Source: Streptomyces koelreuteriae
GTDB lineage: Bacteria; Actinomycetota; Actinomycetes; Streptomycetales; Streptomycetaceae
DNA length: 64,000 bases
NCBI RefSeq assembly: GCF_018604545.1
Contig: NZ_CP075896.1
Coordinates: forward strand, 372,001 to 436,000
Direction: 5' to 3'
The notes beneath the pieces were generated by a model, which worked only from the letters and a program-made list of their open reading frames with translations, had not been told where the DNA came from and ran no database searches. The stretch's first letter is position 1. Each line of letters begins with the position of its first letter. Made by a program: the position numbers and the translations under genes. Below, in pieces: positions 26,253 through 35,489 of the stretch.

Positions 26253-26441
26253 ATGTCGCACGACGAGAACCAGGACGCCTCCGGCGGGCAGCCCGAGACG
26301 GCCCTGGAGGAGGTCCTGCGCGAGATAGAGGACGCCGAGAACCGCGCCGAGGAATCCGCGCGGCAGCGGCGTCACCGGGGTGAGGCCGGCGACGCCGTCA
26401 CACCGAACGAGCGTGCGCAGGAGGAGTCGGAGGGAGAGTGA
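26253..26441 (+). CDS. Small acidic hypothetical protein
   Basis: A 62-residue highly charged protein (MSHDENQDASGG, then a Glu/Ala/Arg helix ALEEVLREIEDAENRAEESA). It has no membrane segment or cysteine and is probably a helix with disordered ends. A good ribosome-binding site (GGAGAGG) precedes the ATG. It overlaps the next gene by four bases (GTGA), so the two are likely co-translated. Function unknown. Confidence 0.7.
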   Translation: MSHDENQDASGGQPETALEEVLREIEDAENRAEESARQRRHRGEAGDAVTPNERAQEESEGE

Positions 26442-27496
26442 CGCGGGCGGGTGACCGGGCCCCGCCCGGGTACCCGGCGCGCATGGAGCACGACCGCGAC
26501 GAACCGCGCCCGCCCACCCCGCGCGGCCCGCTGAGCAGGGGCGTCGAGGCGTACCTGCGGGGCGGGGGCCGGCTGCCCCGCCGCGAGGAGGTCGACCGGG
26601 CCGAGGTGTACGGCGACGATCTCCAGCTCGCCCTGTACCTCTGCTACGAGCTGCACTACCGCGGCTTCGCGGGAGTGGCCCCGGAGCTGGAGTGGGACCC
26701 TGACCTGCTGCGCACCCGGGCGGCCCTGGAGCACCGCTTCCTGTCCGCGCTGCGCACCGACGCCCGGGTCAACGACAGCCTGGACGAGGCACTGGAAGGC
26801 CTGCTGGTCGAGCCCGTCCACGGCACGGGTGTCACCCACTTCCTGTGTGACGAGGGCGAGCTGTGGCAGGTGCGCGAGTACGCGGCCCTGCGCTCCCTGT
26901 ACCACCTCAAGGAGGCCGACCCGCACGCCTGGGTGCTGCCGCGGCTGTGGGGCCGGGCGAAGGCGGCGATGGCTGCGGTGGAGTTCGACGAGTGGGGCGG
27001 CGGCCGGGCCGACCGCGTGCACGCGCGGCTGTACGCGGACCTGATGACGGGCCTGGGCCTGGACAGCGCCTACGGCCGCTACCTCGACGCGGCGACCGCC
27101 GAGGCCCTGGTCACGGTGAACCTCATGTCCCTCTTCGGTCTGCACCGGGCCCTCAGGGGCGCCCTGGTCGGACACTTCGCGGCGGTCGAGATCACCTCGT
27201 CACCGGGGTCGCGGCGGCTCGCCGAGGCGATGCGCTGCACGGGCGCCGGACCCGCGGCCGAGCATTTCTACGACGAGCACGTCGAGGCCGACGCGGTGCA
27301 CGAGCAGGTGGTGCGCCACGACGTCATCGGCGGTCTGCTGGAGCGGGAGCCGCACCTCGCCCCCGATGTCACCTTCGGGATCGACGCCACCGAGTTCGTC
27401 GAGGACCGCTTCGGCACCCGGCTGCTCACCGACTGGCGCGCGTCACGTTCGTCACTGTGTGCACCCCTTGCACAGGAAGCAACCCATATCTCCTGA
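26438..27496 (+). CDS. Iron-containing redox enzyme family protein (haem-oxygenase-like fold)
   Basis: About 352 residues, predicted all-helical. LCYELHYRGF, HLKEADPHAWVLPRLWG and VEFDEWGGGRADRVHA supply the Glu/His pattern expected of haem-oxygenase-like di-iron proteins, and EHFYDEHVEADAVHEQ adds more His/Glu ligands near residue 275. It is probably a non-haem di-iron oxygenase or oxidase of unknown substrate. GTG at 26438 overlaps the previous stop; an alternative ATG at 26483 lacks a ribosome-binding site. It is followed by a methyltransferase and a CDGSH protein, forming a small redox cluster often seen together in this genus. Confidence 0.82.
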   Translation: MTRAGDRAPPGYPARMEHDRDEPRPPTPRGPLSRGVEAYLRGGGRLPRREEVDRAEVYGDDLQLALYLCYELHYRGFAGVAPELEWDPDLLRTRAALEHRFLSALRTDARVNDSLDEALEGLLVEPVHGTGVTHFLCDEGELWQVREYAALRSLYHLKEADPHAWVLPRLWGRAKAAMAAVEFDEWGGGRADRVHARLYADLMTGLGLDSAYGRYLDAATAEALVTVNLMSLFGLHRALRGALVGHFAAVEITSSPGSRRLAEAMRCTGAGPAAEHFYDEHVEADAVHEQVVRHDVIGGLLEREPHLAPDVTFGIDATEFVEDRFGTRLLTDWRASRSSLCAPLAQEATHIS

Positions 27497-27516
27497 ATAC
27501 GGGGTACTCGAGGGGC

Positions 27517-28170
27517 GTGAACCCACTGGCACCCCCGGGCGTCTACGCCCCGCAGGAGGACACCGAGCTGCTGGCCGGTGCCCTGTCCGACGAGCCGCTG
27601 CCTCCGGGCGCGGAGGTTCTCGACGTGGGCACCGGAACGGGCGCCCTGGCCTTGGAGGCCGCGCGCCGCGGTCTTCGGGTGACAGCCGTGGACGTGTCCC
27701 GGAGCGCCGTGTGGGCCGCGCGGCTGAACGCCCGGCTGGCGGGACTCCCCCTCCGTATCCGGCACGGGAATCTCTTCGATCCCGTGCGCGGGGAGACGTT
27801 CGATCTGATCCTGGCCAATCCGCCGTACGTGCCGGCGCCGAGGGGCGACCGGACGCCGCGTGGCGCGGCCCGCGCCTGGGACGCGGGCGGGGACGGACGG
27901 CTGGTCGTCGACCGGATCTGCCGGGAGATGCCCGCCCTGCTGCGTCCGGGCGGGGTGCTTCTGCTGGTGCAGTCGGCGCTGAGCGACCCGGACCTGACCG
28001 TCGGGAGGCTGCGCGTGTCGGGCCTGAAGGCGGCGGTGACGCGCCGGCACCGGATCGCGTTCGGGCCGGTGCTGCGCGGCCGGGAACGCTGGCTTCGGGG
28101 GCGGGGACTGCTGTCCGCCGCCGAGAACGAGGAAGAGCTGGTGGTCGTCCGTGCCGAACTCCCCGTCTGA
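27517..28170 (+). CDS. HemK2/MTQ2-like methyltransferase
   Basis: A 217-residue class I methyltransferase. Motif I is VLDVGTGTGALALEAARRG and motif IV is ILANPPYVP, the NPPY signature of enzymes methylating glutamine side chains or exocyclic amines of nucleic acids. It is short, without the N-terminal PrmC substrate domain, resembling the eukaryotic-like HemK2 form. The substrate is unknown. GTG at 27517 follows GAGGGG. It overlaps the CDGSH gene by 20 bases. Confidence 0.85.
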   Translation: MNPLAPPGVYAPQEDTELLAGALSDEPLPPGAEVLDVGTGTGALALEAARRGLRVTAVDVSRSAVWAARLNARLAGLPLRIRHGNLFDPVRGETFDLILANPPYVPAPRGDRTPRGAARAWDAGGDGRLVVDRICREMPALLRPGGVLLLVQSALSDPDLTVGRLRVSGLKAAVTRRHRIAFGPVLRGRERWLRGRGLLSAAENEEELVVVRAELPV

Positions 28171-28357
28171 CCGATCAGCGCCGCCGCGGCGCGTAACCGT
28201 CCAGCGCAAGGGTCCGCTCCTGGTGGAGGGCCCGGTGGAGGTGGAGCTGGAGGACGGCTCCGTCGTCCGCTCCGACCGCTTCCGCGTGGCCCTGTGCACC
28301 TGCCGCCGCAGCCGCCGCTACCCGTGGTGCGACACGAGCCACCGCGACCGGGCGTGA
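28151..28357 (+). CDS. CDGSH-type iron-sulfur protein
   Basis: A 68-residue protein with the zinc-finger-like CDGSH iron-sulfur motif near the C-terminus: CTCRRSRRYPWCDTSH. This supplies three Cys and one His ligand for a redox-active 2Fe-2S cluster. The Gly of CDGSH is Thr here (CDTSH). Its small size and the overlap with the methyltransferase and redox-enzyme genes suggest a shared electron-transfer function. Confidence 0.85.
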   Translation: MPNSPSDRSAPPRRVTVQRKGPLLVEGPVEVELEDGSVVRSDRFRVALCTCRRSRRYPWCDTSHRDRA

Positions 28358-28386
28358 CCCGGGGGCGGGCCCCCGGGGCAAAGCCC

Positions 28387-28425
28387 GGGGGCCGGCGGGC
28401 GGCCCCACTCCGCCCGCCGGCCCCC
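28387..28425. terminator. Strong bidirectional terminator
   Basis: A 16-base-pair perfect stem, GGGGGCCGGCGGGCGG with CCGCCCGCCGGCCCCC around a seven-base loop. It lies between the CDGSH gene and the convergent SSI gene. Smaller GC hairpins (28358-28377) precede it. Confidence 0.85.
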
Positions 28426-28511
28426 TTGTACGAGATCGCAGATCCCCGCTACGGCAACCCGGCTCCCCAGCAACGGGCCGCCTCTTTCACGGGAACGGCG
28501 CGATCCCGGTC

Positions 28512-28946
28512 TCAGAACGCGAAGAGGCCCGAGCCGTGGGCGTTCTTCACGCAGTCGTTGGAGAACGTGCGCTCATAGGAGACGCGCTGGCCCTGCCAGA
28601 CACCGTCGACCGTGACGACCACGGGGTCGTACTGCTTCGTACACATCACTCCGTCCCGGACGGTCAGGGCGTCGATGTTCCCGCCGACGCCCTGCAGTTC
28701 CGCACAGGCCGAGCCGGCCGCCGGGTGCGTGCCGCCGGACTTCGGGGCACAGGTCAGGGTGACCGCGCGTTCCGGGGTCACGGCGATCGCGCTCTCACCG
28801 TGGCCCACCGTGAGTACGAGGGCCGACGGGGCGTAGAGCGCGGTGGGGGCCTGACCCGGACTGGCGAGCGCGGACCCGGTGAGGGGTCCGCAGACGGCGG
28901 TGGCCGTCAGGCCGAGGGTCATGGCCCAGCGCGCGGTGTTCCGCAT
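28512..28946 (-). CDS. SSI-family secreted protease inhibitor
   Basis: A 144-residue Streptomyces subtilisin inhibitor-like protein, the usual precursor length. The signal peptide spans 1-28 (ends ALA), and the mature part has four Cys (66, 81, 102, 132) for the two SSI disulfides. The reactive loop is [11 protein letters not shown] with P1 Lys104, so it should inhibit trypsin-like proteases as well as subtilisin. The tail [12 protein letters not shown] and [10 protein letters not shown] is diagnostic. ATG at 28946 has GGAAGGA eight bases upstream; an in-frame ATG three codons earlier lacks spacing. It may restrain the cell's own secreted proteases, such as the one at 15862. Confidence 0.95.
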   Translation of the reverse strand: MRNTARWAMTLGLTATAVCGPLTGSALASPGQAPTALYAPSALVLTVGHGESAIAVTPERAVTLTCAPKSGGTHPAAGSACAELQGVGGNIDALTVRDGVMCTKQYDPVVVTVDGVWQGQRVSYERTFSNDCVKNAHGSGLFAF

Positions 28947-29270
28947 TGTGTGCATCCTTCCGCTCGATTACAGGGTGTGCCGATCCATGCTCGTTCGGTG
29001 CCGGATCGGCGAGCGCGAGTCTGCCGAGTCCACCGCCGAAACACACATCGACCCCACCGGTTTCAGTAACATTGCGTATTGAATCAGTGGCGTGAAGTTA
29101 CGGAATCCGGGCGCGTGAAGCCCGTAACCGCACGGCCCCCGGCGGCACGAAGCGGCCAGATGGCCGATTTCGGGTTGTTCGTTAATAGGCCTGAAACATT
29201 CCGATTCCGCTCTCAGCCGACCACTTCGCGGCCCCTTGTGTTCATGCTCCGGCCGAGTAATCGTCATTAC
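28947..29270. other. Non-coding region upstream of SSI and a hypothetical gene
   Basis: About 324 bases between two divergent genes, with lower GC than neighbours (for example ATTGCGTATTGAATC near 29070). It should hold both promoters. No gene, hairpin or clear operator was identified. Confidence 0.5.
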
Positions 29271-29828
29271 ATGATTACGAACGAACAGCGAGAGAAGCTG
29301 CGCGGCTGGTTCGCCGGCCGCATCCCCGACGACCTCTTCGAGGAACTGACCGAGCTCACGGTCGACCGCGAGGAGATCACCGTGATCGGCCGCATCCCCG
29401 AACCCCGGCTGACTCAGGACGCTCCGGACGCCGAACGGGAGGCAGCCCTGGAGAGCCGGGTGCGGGAGTTCCGGGAGCGCACCCGTGAGGAGCGGATGGC
29501 CGTGGCCCGGGAGGCCGAGCACCGCTTCGGACGGAAGGTGTCCTGGGGCGTGGAGTGCGGCGGACGGCGCGCGCTCTTCACGCACGTGGCCGCGCCGGTG
29601 ATGACGCGGCTGCGCCAGCCGGAGCGCCAGGTCCTCGACACCCTGATCGCCGGCGGCGTCGCCCGCAGCCGCAGCGACGCGCTGGCCTGGTGCGTGCGTC
29701 TGGTCCAGCGTCATACGGACGACTGGCTCGCGGAGTTGCGCGACTCCCTCGAACACGTGCAGCGGGTGCGGGCTCAGGGTCCGGACGCCGAGACGGACCG
29801 CACCCCGCCCGCTGGCGACGAGGAGTGA
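29271..29828 (+). CDS. Conserved hypothetical protein
   Basis: A 185-residue soluble protein I do not recognise beyond being common in this genus. The N-terminal half is a charged helical domain (TNEQREKLRGWFAGRIPDDL, then DREEITVIGRI). The C-terminal half has VLDTLIAGGVARSRSDALAW, a ribbon-helix-helix-like pattern seen in DNA-binding or antitoxin-like proteins. The first ATG with codon bias is 29271; open frame to 29079 lacks it. It may be a small regulator, but no DNA target is visible. Confidence 0.7.
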   Translation: MITNEQREKLRGWFAGRIPDDLFEELTELTVDREEITVIGRIPEPRLTQDAPDAEREAALESRVREFRERTREERMAVAREAEHRFGRKVSWGVECGGRRALFTHVAAPVMTRLRQPERQVLDTLIAGGVARSRSDALAWCVRLVQRHTDDWLAELRDSLEHVQRVRAQGPDAETDRTPPAGDEE

Positions 29829-30034
29829 CCGAGGAGTGGAGGAAACGTCCCACAGCACCGCCGGGAATGGATGAACCGTCCTCTGGCGTCGCCCGCCCTT
29901 GATCGTTTACGGTCGGCAGACCCCCCTGAGGACGGCATCCGCGCGCCGCCGCACACCCCGGCGCCGGCGGGCGGCCGTCCGCCCAGCAGCCGCGTCACCT
30001 CGCGCTCCGCCGCCCCGTCCCCGCTGGAGCCCTC

Positions 30035-31645
30035 TTGCCCTCGCCGGCCGAACGCCCCGCAGACGCCGACCACCCCTCCCCCGCCGCGTCTCCCCCCTCC
30101 GTGACGGAGGTCGAGACCCACGGCGTCGACCGGATCCCCGACGCCGAGCGCTCCGCGACCCCGCTGGACCTGTTCCGGCTCGCCTTCGGCGGTGCCAACA
30201 CCTTCTCCACCTGCGTCCTCGGCGCCTTCCCGATCCTGTTCGGCCTCTCCTTCTGGCAGGGCCTCGCCGCCACCCTCCTCGGGGTCGTCGCGGGCGCGCT
30301 GATCCTGTGCCCGATGGCGGTGTTCGGCCCGGTCAACGGCACCAACAACGCCGTCTCGTCGTCCGCGCACCTCGGTGTGCACGGCCGCGTGGTCGGCTCG
30401 TTCCTGTCCCTGCTGACGGCCGTCGCATTCTTCTCCATCTCGGTGTGGAGCTCCGGAGACGCCCTGGTCGGCGGCGCCCACCGGCTCTTCGGCCTCGCCC
30501 GGGACGACCTGTCCTACGCCGTCGCCTACGCGCTGTTCGCGGTGCTGGTCCTCGCCGTGTGCGTGTACGGCTTCCGGTTCATGCTGTTCGTCAACAAGAT
30601 CGCGGTGACCTCGGCGAGCGTGCTGTTCCTGCTCGGCGCGGTGGCGTTCGGGGGTGACTTCGACCCGTCGTACGCGGGCGTCTTCACCGAGTCGGCGGAC
30701 GCGGCGACGAGGGACCTGTTCTGGCCGTCGTTCATCGGGGCGGCGCTGATCGTGCTGTCGAACCCGGTGTCGTTCGGGGCGTTCCTCGGCGACTGGTCGC
30801 GCTACATCCCGGCGAGCACCCCGCGCCGGAAGGTGGTCGGGGCCGCGTTCCTGTCGCAGCTCGCGACGCTGCTGCCGTTCCTGTTCGGCCTGACGACCGC
30901 CAGCGTCATCGCGGCCAAGGCGCCGGAGTACGTCGACCCGGCCGCCCCGGACTTCGTGGGCGGGCTGCTCGCGATCTCGCCGGGCTGGTTCTTCCTGCCG
31001 GTGTGCCTGCTGGCGCTCATCGGCGGCATGGCGACGGGCACGACGGCGCTGTACGGCACCGGGCTCGACTTCTCGTCCGTGTTCCCGAGGCTGTCCCGGG
31101 TCCAGGCGACGCTGCTGGTCGGCGCGTTGTCGATCGCGTTCATCTTCGCCGGCCGGTTCGGCCTCGACCTCGTCCGCTCCATCTCGACCTTCGCCACGAT
31201 GATCATCACCTGCACCACGCCGTGGATGGTCGTGATGATGCTGGGCTACTGGACGCGGCGCGGCTGGTACGACCCGGAGGCGCTGCAGGTCTTCAACCGT
31301 CGTCAGCGCGGCGGCCGTTACTGGTTCGCGCACGGCTGGAACTGGCGGGGCATGACCGCCTGGTGGGTGGCGGCCGTGCTCGGCGTGCTCTTCACCAACA
31401 TCCCCGGGCAGTTCGTCGGCCCGCTCGGCGACCTGGCGGGCGGTGTCGACATCAGCCTGCCGCTGTCCCTGGTCGTGGCCGCGGTGCTGTTCCTGGCCCT
31501 GCTGCGGCTGTTCCCCGAACCCCGGGCGGTATACGGCCCCGAGGGCGCCCGGCTGGCCCGGACCGTCGAGGTACCGGTACCACCGATCACGGGGCCCGGC
31601 GCCGAGGGGGCGTTGTCAGACCCCTCGGCTACGTTGCCCGCATGA
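30035..31645 (+). CDS. NCS1-family purine/cytosine permease
   Basis: A 536-residue membrane protein with about twelve transmembrane segments. Family signatures are FGGANTFSTCVLGAFPILFG, GPVNGTNNAVSSSAHLG and VSFGAFLGDWSRYIP. It should import a nucleobase or related compound with a cation; the exact substrate is unknown. The TTG start at 30035 follows GGAG by five bases. It overlaps the hydrolase gene by four bases (ATGA), so transport and hydrolysis of a related compound may be linked. Confidence 0.9.
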   Translation: MPSPAERPADADHPSPAASPPSVTEVETHGVDRIPDAERSATPLDLFRLAFGGANTFSTCVLGAFPILFGLSFWQGLAATLLGVVAGALILCPMAVFGPVNGTNNAVSSSAHLGVHGRVVGSFLSLLTAVAFFSISVWSSGDALVGGAHRLFGLARDDLSYAVAYALFAVLVLAVCVYGFRFMLFVNKIAVTSASVLFLLGAVAFGGDFDPSYAGVFTESADAATRDLFWPSFIGAALIVLSNPVSFGAFLGDWSRYIPASTPRRKVVGAAFLSQLATLLPFLFGLTTASVIAAKAPEYVDPAAPDFVGGLLAISPGWFFLPVCLLALIGGMATGTTALYGTGLDFSSVFPRLSRVQATLLVGALSIAFIFAGRFGLDLVRSISTFATMIITCTTPWMVVMMLGYWTRRGWYDPEALQVFNRRQRGGRYWFAHGWNWRGMTAWWVAAVLGVLFTNIPGQFVGPLGDLAGGVDISLPLSLVVAAVLFLALLRLFPEPRAVYGPEGARLARTVEVPVPPITGPGAEGALSDPSATLPA

Positions 31646-32334
31646 CCGATTTCGTGCTGGTGGCGGGGACATGGCTCGGGGCATGGGCGTGGGACGAGGT
31701 GGCGGGCGAGCTGCGCGCGGCCGGGCACGAGGTGCATCCCGTGACCCTGTCGGGCCTCGCCGAGAAGCGGGAGCTGCCGGCGGGGCAGCAGACGCACGTC
31801 CGGGACATCGTCGACGAGGTCGAGCGGCTCGATCTGCGGGACGTCGTGCTGGTCGGGCACAGCTACGCGGGTGTCCCGGTCGGGCAGGCGGCCGAGCGGA
31901 TCAGTGACCGGCTGCGGCGTGTGGTGTTCGTCGACGCGAACGTACCGGTGGACGGGGAGTCGTTCCTGTCGGGCTGGCCGAGCGAAGACGTACGACAGTC
32001 GATCGCCGACCACGACGGGTACTGGCCGCCGCTCGGCGCGCAGGAATACACGGGACAGGGGCTGACGGACGAGCAGATCGCCCGGATCGTGAACTCGACC
32101 CCGCACCCCGGTGCCACGCTCACCGGCCCGGCCGAGCTCACCCGCCCCCTGGGCGAGCTCCCGGCGACGTACGTCAAGTGCCTGCTCGACGGCGAGGAGC
32201 CGATGCCCGTGGTGGCCGAGCTGCTCAGGAGCGAGAGCTGGGAGCTGATCGAGATGGACACCGGCCACTGGCCGATGTTCACCCGGCCGCGCGAACTGGC
32301 ACGCGTCCTGCACGAGTCGACTGCCCGGCCCTGA
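31642..32334 (+). CDS. Alpha/beta hydrolase
   Basis: A 230-residue hydrolase with LVAGTWLGAWAW at the oxyanion region, nucleophile elbow VLVGHSYAG (GxSxA), and a C-terminal His in MDTGHWPMF. The fold and length match the esterase/methylesterase-like group related to plant MES proteins. It is coupled to the NCS1 permease by a start/stop overlap. The natural substrate is unknown. Confidence 0.87.
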   Translation: MTDFVLVAGTWLGAWAWDEVAGELRAAGHEVHPVTLSGLAEKRELPAGQQTHVRDIVDEVERLDLRDVVLVGHSYAGVPVGQAAERISDRLRRVVFVDANVPVDGESFLSGWPSEDVRQSIADHDGYWPPLGAQEYTGQGLTDEQIARIVNSTPHPGATLTGPAELTRPLGELPATYVKCLLDGEEPMPVVAELLRSESWELIEMDTGHWPMFTRPRELARVLHESTARP

Positions 32335-32410
32335 CCGCTCCCGCCTTGCCTACCGGTCGGTATGGTCGGCGTACTGCGCGTTCTCAGCGACGAGAGGCGG
32401 GACGGACGTC

Positions 32411-33580
32411 ATGGCGAAGCACTGGGCGGACTTCCAGTACGAGATCTATCTCAACGGGATGACGGGTGCCGTGCCGCGCCTGCCCACCGATCTGACCCGG
32501 CTGGAGGAGCTGACCGAACAGCGGCTCGGGCCGGGCCCGGTCGGCTATGTGGCGGGCAGCGCGGGGAACGGCAGCACCGCCCGCGCCAACCGGGCGGCCC
32601 TGGAGCGTCGGCGGATCGTGCCGCGCATGCTGCGGGACGTGCAGAGCCGGGATCTGTCGGTGGAGGTGCTGGGCCGCGCCCTGCCCGCCCCGCTGGCGCT
32701 GGCCCCGGTCGGCGTGCTGTCGATCATGCACCCGGAGGCGGAACCCGCCGCGGCCCGGGCCGCCGCCGCGCAGGGGGTGCCGTACATCCTGTCGTCCGCG
32801 TCGAGCACCCCCATGGAGCAGGTCGCCGAGGCGATGGGCGACGCCGAGCGGTGGTTCCAGCTCTACTGGCCCAAGGACCCGGAGGTGGCCCGCAGTTTCC
32901 TCGGCCGCGCTAAGGCGTCCGGGTTCAGCGTGCTCGTCGTCACCCTGGACACCCCGCTGCTGTCGTGGCGGCCCCGCGACCTGGACCAGGCGTATCTGCC
33001 CTTCCTCCACGGCGTCGGCACGGCCAACTACTTCTCGGACCCGGCCTTCCGGGCCGGTCTGGCCAAGCCGGTGCACGAGGATCCGAACGCGGCCGTGATG
33101 CACTTCGTCGGAATGTTCTCCGATCCGGCCAAGTCCTGGCCGGACCTGGCGTTCCTGCGGGAGAACTGGGACGGACCGATCGTCCTCAAGGGCGTCCTGC
33201 ACCCGGACGACGCCCGGCTGGCCGCGGAGGCGGGCATGGACGGCGTGGTCGTCTCCAACCACGGCGGCCGCCAGGTGGCCGGGTCCGTGGCCGCCGCCGA
33301 CGCGCTGCCCCGGGTCGTGGACGCGGTCGGCGACCGGATCACCGTCCTCTTCGACAGCGGCGTCCGCACCGGCGACGACATCTTCAAGGCCCTCGCCCTG
33401 GGCGCGCGGGCGGTGCTCGTCGGACGCCCGTACGTCTACGGTCTCGGCCTCGACGGGCAGCCCGGCGTCGAACACGTCATCCGCTGCCTGCTGGCCGAAC
33501 TCGACCTCACCCTGGCCCTGTCGGGCCACGCCACGCCTGCGACGGTCTCCCCGGCCGACGTGACGACGCAGCCGGGCTGA
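32411..33580 (+). CDS. FMN-dependent alpha-hydroxy acid oxidase (lactate 2-monooxygenase type)
   Basis: A 389-residue TIM-barrel flavoenzyme. The catalytic signature VSNHGGRQVAGSV supplies the active-site His and substrate Arg, and DSGVRTGDDIFKALALGARAVLVGRP binds FMN phosphate. An N-terminal region (FQYEIYLNG) matches lactate 2-monooxygenase of mycobacteria. It oxidises L-lactate or a similar 2-hydroxy acid, releasing acetate and CO2 or pyruvate and peroxide. It lies alone, 30 bases from a convergent gene. Confidence 0.88.
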   Translation: MAKHWADFQYEIYLNGMTGAVPRLPTDLTRLEELTEQRLGPGPVGYVAGSAGNGSTARANRAALERRRIVPRMLRDVQSRDLSVEVLGRALPAPLALAPVGVLSIMHPEAEPAAARAAAAQGVPYILSSASSTPMEQVAEAMGDAERWFQLYWPKDPEVARSFLGRAKASGFSVLVVTLDTPLLSWRPRDLDQAYLPFLHGVGTANYFSDPAFRAGLAKPVHEDPNAAVMHFVGMFSDPAKSWPDLAFLRENWDGPIVLKGVLHPDDARLAAEAGMDGVVVSNHGGRQVAGSVAAADALPRVVDAVGDRITVLFDSGVRTGDDIFKALALGARAVLVGRPYVYGLGLDGQPGVEHVIRCLLAELDLTLALSGHATPATVSPADVTTQPG

Positions 33581-33614
33581 GGCGTGGGCGAGGCCGAGTT
33601 CACCGCGCGGCCGT

Positions 33615-35243
33615 TCAGCCCTTCGGCGCTGTCACCTGTCGCGCCGTCGGGATCTCCTCCTCCGCGATCGACAGGGAACCCGCCGCCGTGGGCACGGGCT
33701 CCGGCTGCCAGCGCTGTTCCTCGGACCGGTCGCGGACCTTGACGACGATGTCGGCCTCCGGGTCGTCGTTGGTGGAGGTGAGGGCGAGCTGCTCGTCCCA
33801 GCGGGGCAGCAACTCCCCTTGCACGGTGAGGTCGTAGCGCACGTCCTCGCCGCGCTCGGCGTACTCCTCGGCGCAGGTGCCGAGGACGACGACGCCGGCG
33901 TCCTTGTGCGAGTCCAGGCACAGCCCGGGATCGGCGATGCTGCGCAGCAGCCCGTCGTTCTCGTAGGTCCACTGCTGGGTCCACGCCGTCGAGCACGAGG
34001 CCAGTTTCGCCCCCGAGCCCTCCTTCGGCAGGTCCCGGATGTCGAGGCACAGGTCGGCGCCCGCGTTGCGCAGCCGCGTCACGCCCGGTGCCGTGGGCAG
34101 CCCGGCCGTGTCCGGCGGGGTCACGGAACCGCCGCCCTTGCCGCCGGCGGCGCTGTTGGAACCGGCCGGGTCGGCCTGGCCGCCGTCGTAGGAGGACGCG
34201 CTGATGATGAGTACCGTCGCCAGCACCCCGGCCGACACCGCGCCGACGCCCGAGAGCAGCGCCCGGGAGGAGCGCAGCGCGTCCGGGATCCGCACGCCCG
34301 GGATCCGGCGGGCGGGCAGGGGGATCCTGGACAGCAGACGGTGGCGCGCGTTCGCGGACCGCCCGCCGCCGCGTCGGCCGCCGCGACCGCTCCGGGTGCC
34401 GTGCGAGGCCCGGCCCGGACGCGAGTCGAGGTAGCGGCGCGCGCCCCAGCCGAGCACCGCTTCGGCGATGAGCGGGCCGAGAGCGCCCTCGAAATGGCTC
34501 AGTTGCTCGGCCGCGTTCCGGCAGTAGCGGCACTGAGCCAGATGCTCCTGGACGTCCGGAAGCAGAGCGCCGCCCCGGCGGATCGGGACGTCCAGGAGGC
34601 GGTTGTAGAACCGGCAATCATGGGTGGGCGCGAGTTCCCGATGGGCATGTACACAACCCTCGCGGAATTTGTCACGCGCCTGTTCGAGAGCGGCCGACGC
34701 GATGTCGGCATCCATGCCCAGCAGGCCGGCGGGGACGCTTAAAGGATCTGCCTCGACCTCGACATGCCAGAGCAAACAGCGCGCGGCGGAGGGAAGTGCC
34801 TGGAATGCCCGCTCCGCGAGTGCCCGATTATCGGGCGTCATGGACGTCGCCGCGCGCAGCCCCCGCCCTCCCGCCGGTTTCTGCAGCGCCGGCAGAACGG
34901 CGGATATTCGATCGTCGCCCGACCACTCCCGGATCGTGTCGCGCACGGTCACCAGAAGGACCGGGCGCAGCGCGACGGCCGAGTCGCCGAAGGCGACGCG
35001 GTTGAGGGTCCGGTGGAAGGCGGTCCCGGTCACCATGGCGGCGACCTGCGCCGACGAGGCGAGACAGATGACCGCGTAGTCGTGCACCGGCTGCCAGTGC
35101 CGTGCCATCAGCAGCGCGACGGAATGGGCGGCGACCTCGCCCTCCGGGCTGCCTCTCAGCGGGGCGGCGAGTGCTTCATCGGATTCCCCGGGATCCCCGC
35201 CGGGCGGGGGATACGGAGGACGAGGGGGGTGGGGGGTGGGCAC
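33615..35243 (-). CDS. Membrane protein fusing sigma-factor-like, zinc-finger and ricin-lectin domains (paralog 1)
   Basis: A 542-residue protein of unusual layout. Residues 90-115 and 146-205 resemble sigma-factor regions 2 and 4 (LLVTVRDTIREW; FQALPSAARCLLWHVE; ALEQARDKFREGC). His234-x3-Cys238-x2-Cys241 (EHLAQCRYC) is the anti-sigma zinc-finger pattern. A membrane span follows (LLSGVGAVSAGVLATVLIIS, 329-348). An extracytoplasmic ricin-type beta-trefoil (about 390-515) has LCLDIRDLP, QQWTYENDGLLRS and LCLDSHKD. The layout suggests a sugar- or wall-sensing one-piece sigma/anti-sigma regulator, though the sigma part may be inactive. GTG at 35243 has GGAAGGA nine bases upstream. A paralog lies at 47598. 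Both share upstream elements. Confidence 0.82.
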   Translation of the reverse strand: MPTPHPPRPPYPPPGGDPGESDEALAAPLRGSPEGEVAAHSVALLMARHWQPVHDYAVICLASSAQVAAMVTGTAFHRTLNRVAFGDSAVALRPVLLVTVRDTIREWSGDDRISAVLPALQKPAGGRGLRAATSMTPDNRALAERAFQALPSAARCLLWHVEVEADPLSVPAGLLGMDADIASAALEQARDKFREGCVHAHRELAPTHDCRFYNRLLDVPIRRGGALLPDVQEHLAQCRYCRNAAEQLSHFEGALGPLIAEAVLGWGARRYLDSRPGRASHGTRSGRGGRRGGGRSANARHRLLSRIPLPARRIPGVRIPDALRSSRALLSGVGAVSAGVLATVLIISASSYDGGQADPAGSNSAAGGKGGGSVTPPDTAGLPTAPGVTRLRNAGADLCLDIRDLPKEGSGAKLASCSTAWTQQWTYENDGLLRSIADPGLCLDSHKDAGVVVLGTCAEEYAERGEDVRYDLTVQGELLPRWDEQLALTSTNDDPEADIVVKVRDRSEEQRWQPEPVPTAAGSLSIAEEEIPTARQVTAPKG

Positions 35244-35420
35244 TGAGATGGTTCCTTCCCACGCGCAGGTGACACACAGAAGTCCTGCCGCCGAAAAAGG
35301 AGCCCGGTGGGTGCGAACCTTTTCTGGCGCGGCGCGGGAGGTGCGAATTCACCGGCGGTGAATCGGACCCGGTTCACAAATCACGTGCGACACCCGGCCA
35401 TTCCCCCCGCACGTGTGTTT

Positions 35421-35454
35421 CACTCTTGCACAACCCCCACACGGCCAACAAGGC
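35421..35454 (-). promoter_or_regulatory. Conserved two-block element upstream of the sigma/lectin gene
   Basis: Read on the minus strand: GCCTTGTT, exactly 14 bases, then TGTGCAAGAGTG. The same blocks, with the same 14-base gap and TGTGCAAAGGTG, lie upstream of the paralog at 47598. Equal spacing in otherwise different DNA marks a functional pair such as a -35/-10 promoter or a regulator site. It lies 177 bases from the start codon. Confidence 0.6.
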
Positions 35455-35475
35455 GCCCGTGCAACATCCGGCCCA

Positions 35476-35489
35476 TTGACAGAAAGTCA
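35476..35489. promoter_or_regulatory. TGAC-N5-GTCA dyad upstream of the sigma/lectin gene
   Basis: TTGACAGAAAGTCA. A matching dyad, TTGACAAAATGTCA, lies upstream of the paralog at 49935. It is AT-rich and palindromic, positioned farther from the start than the two-block element, so it could be an operator. Confidence 0.5.
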
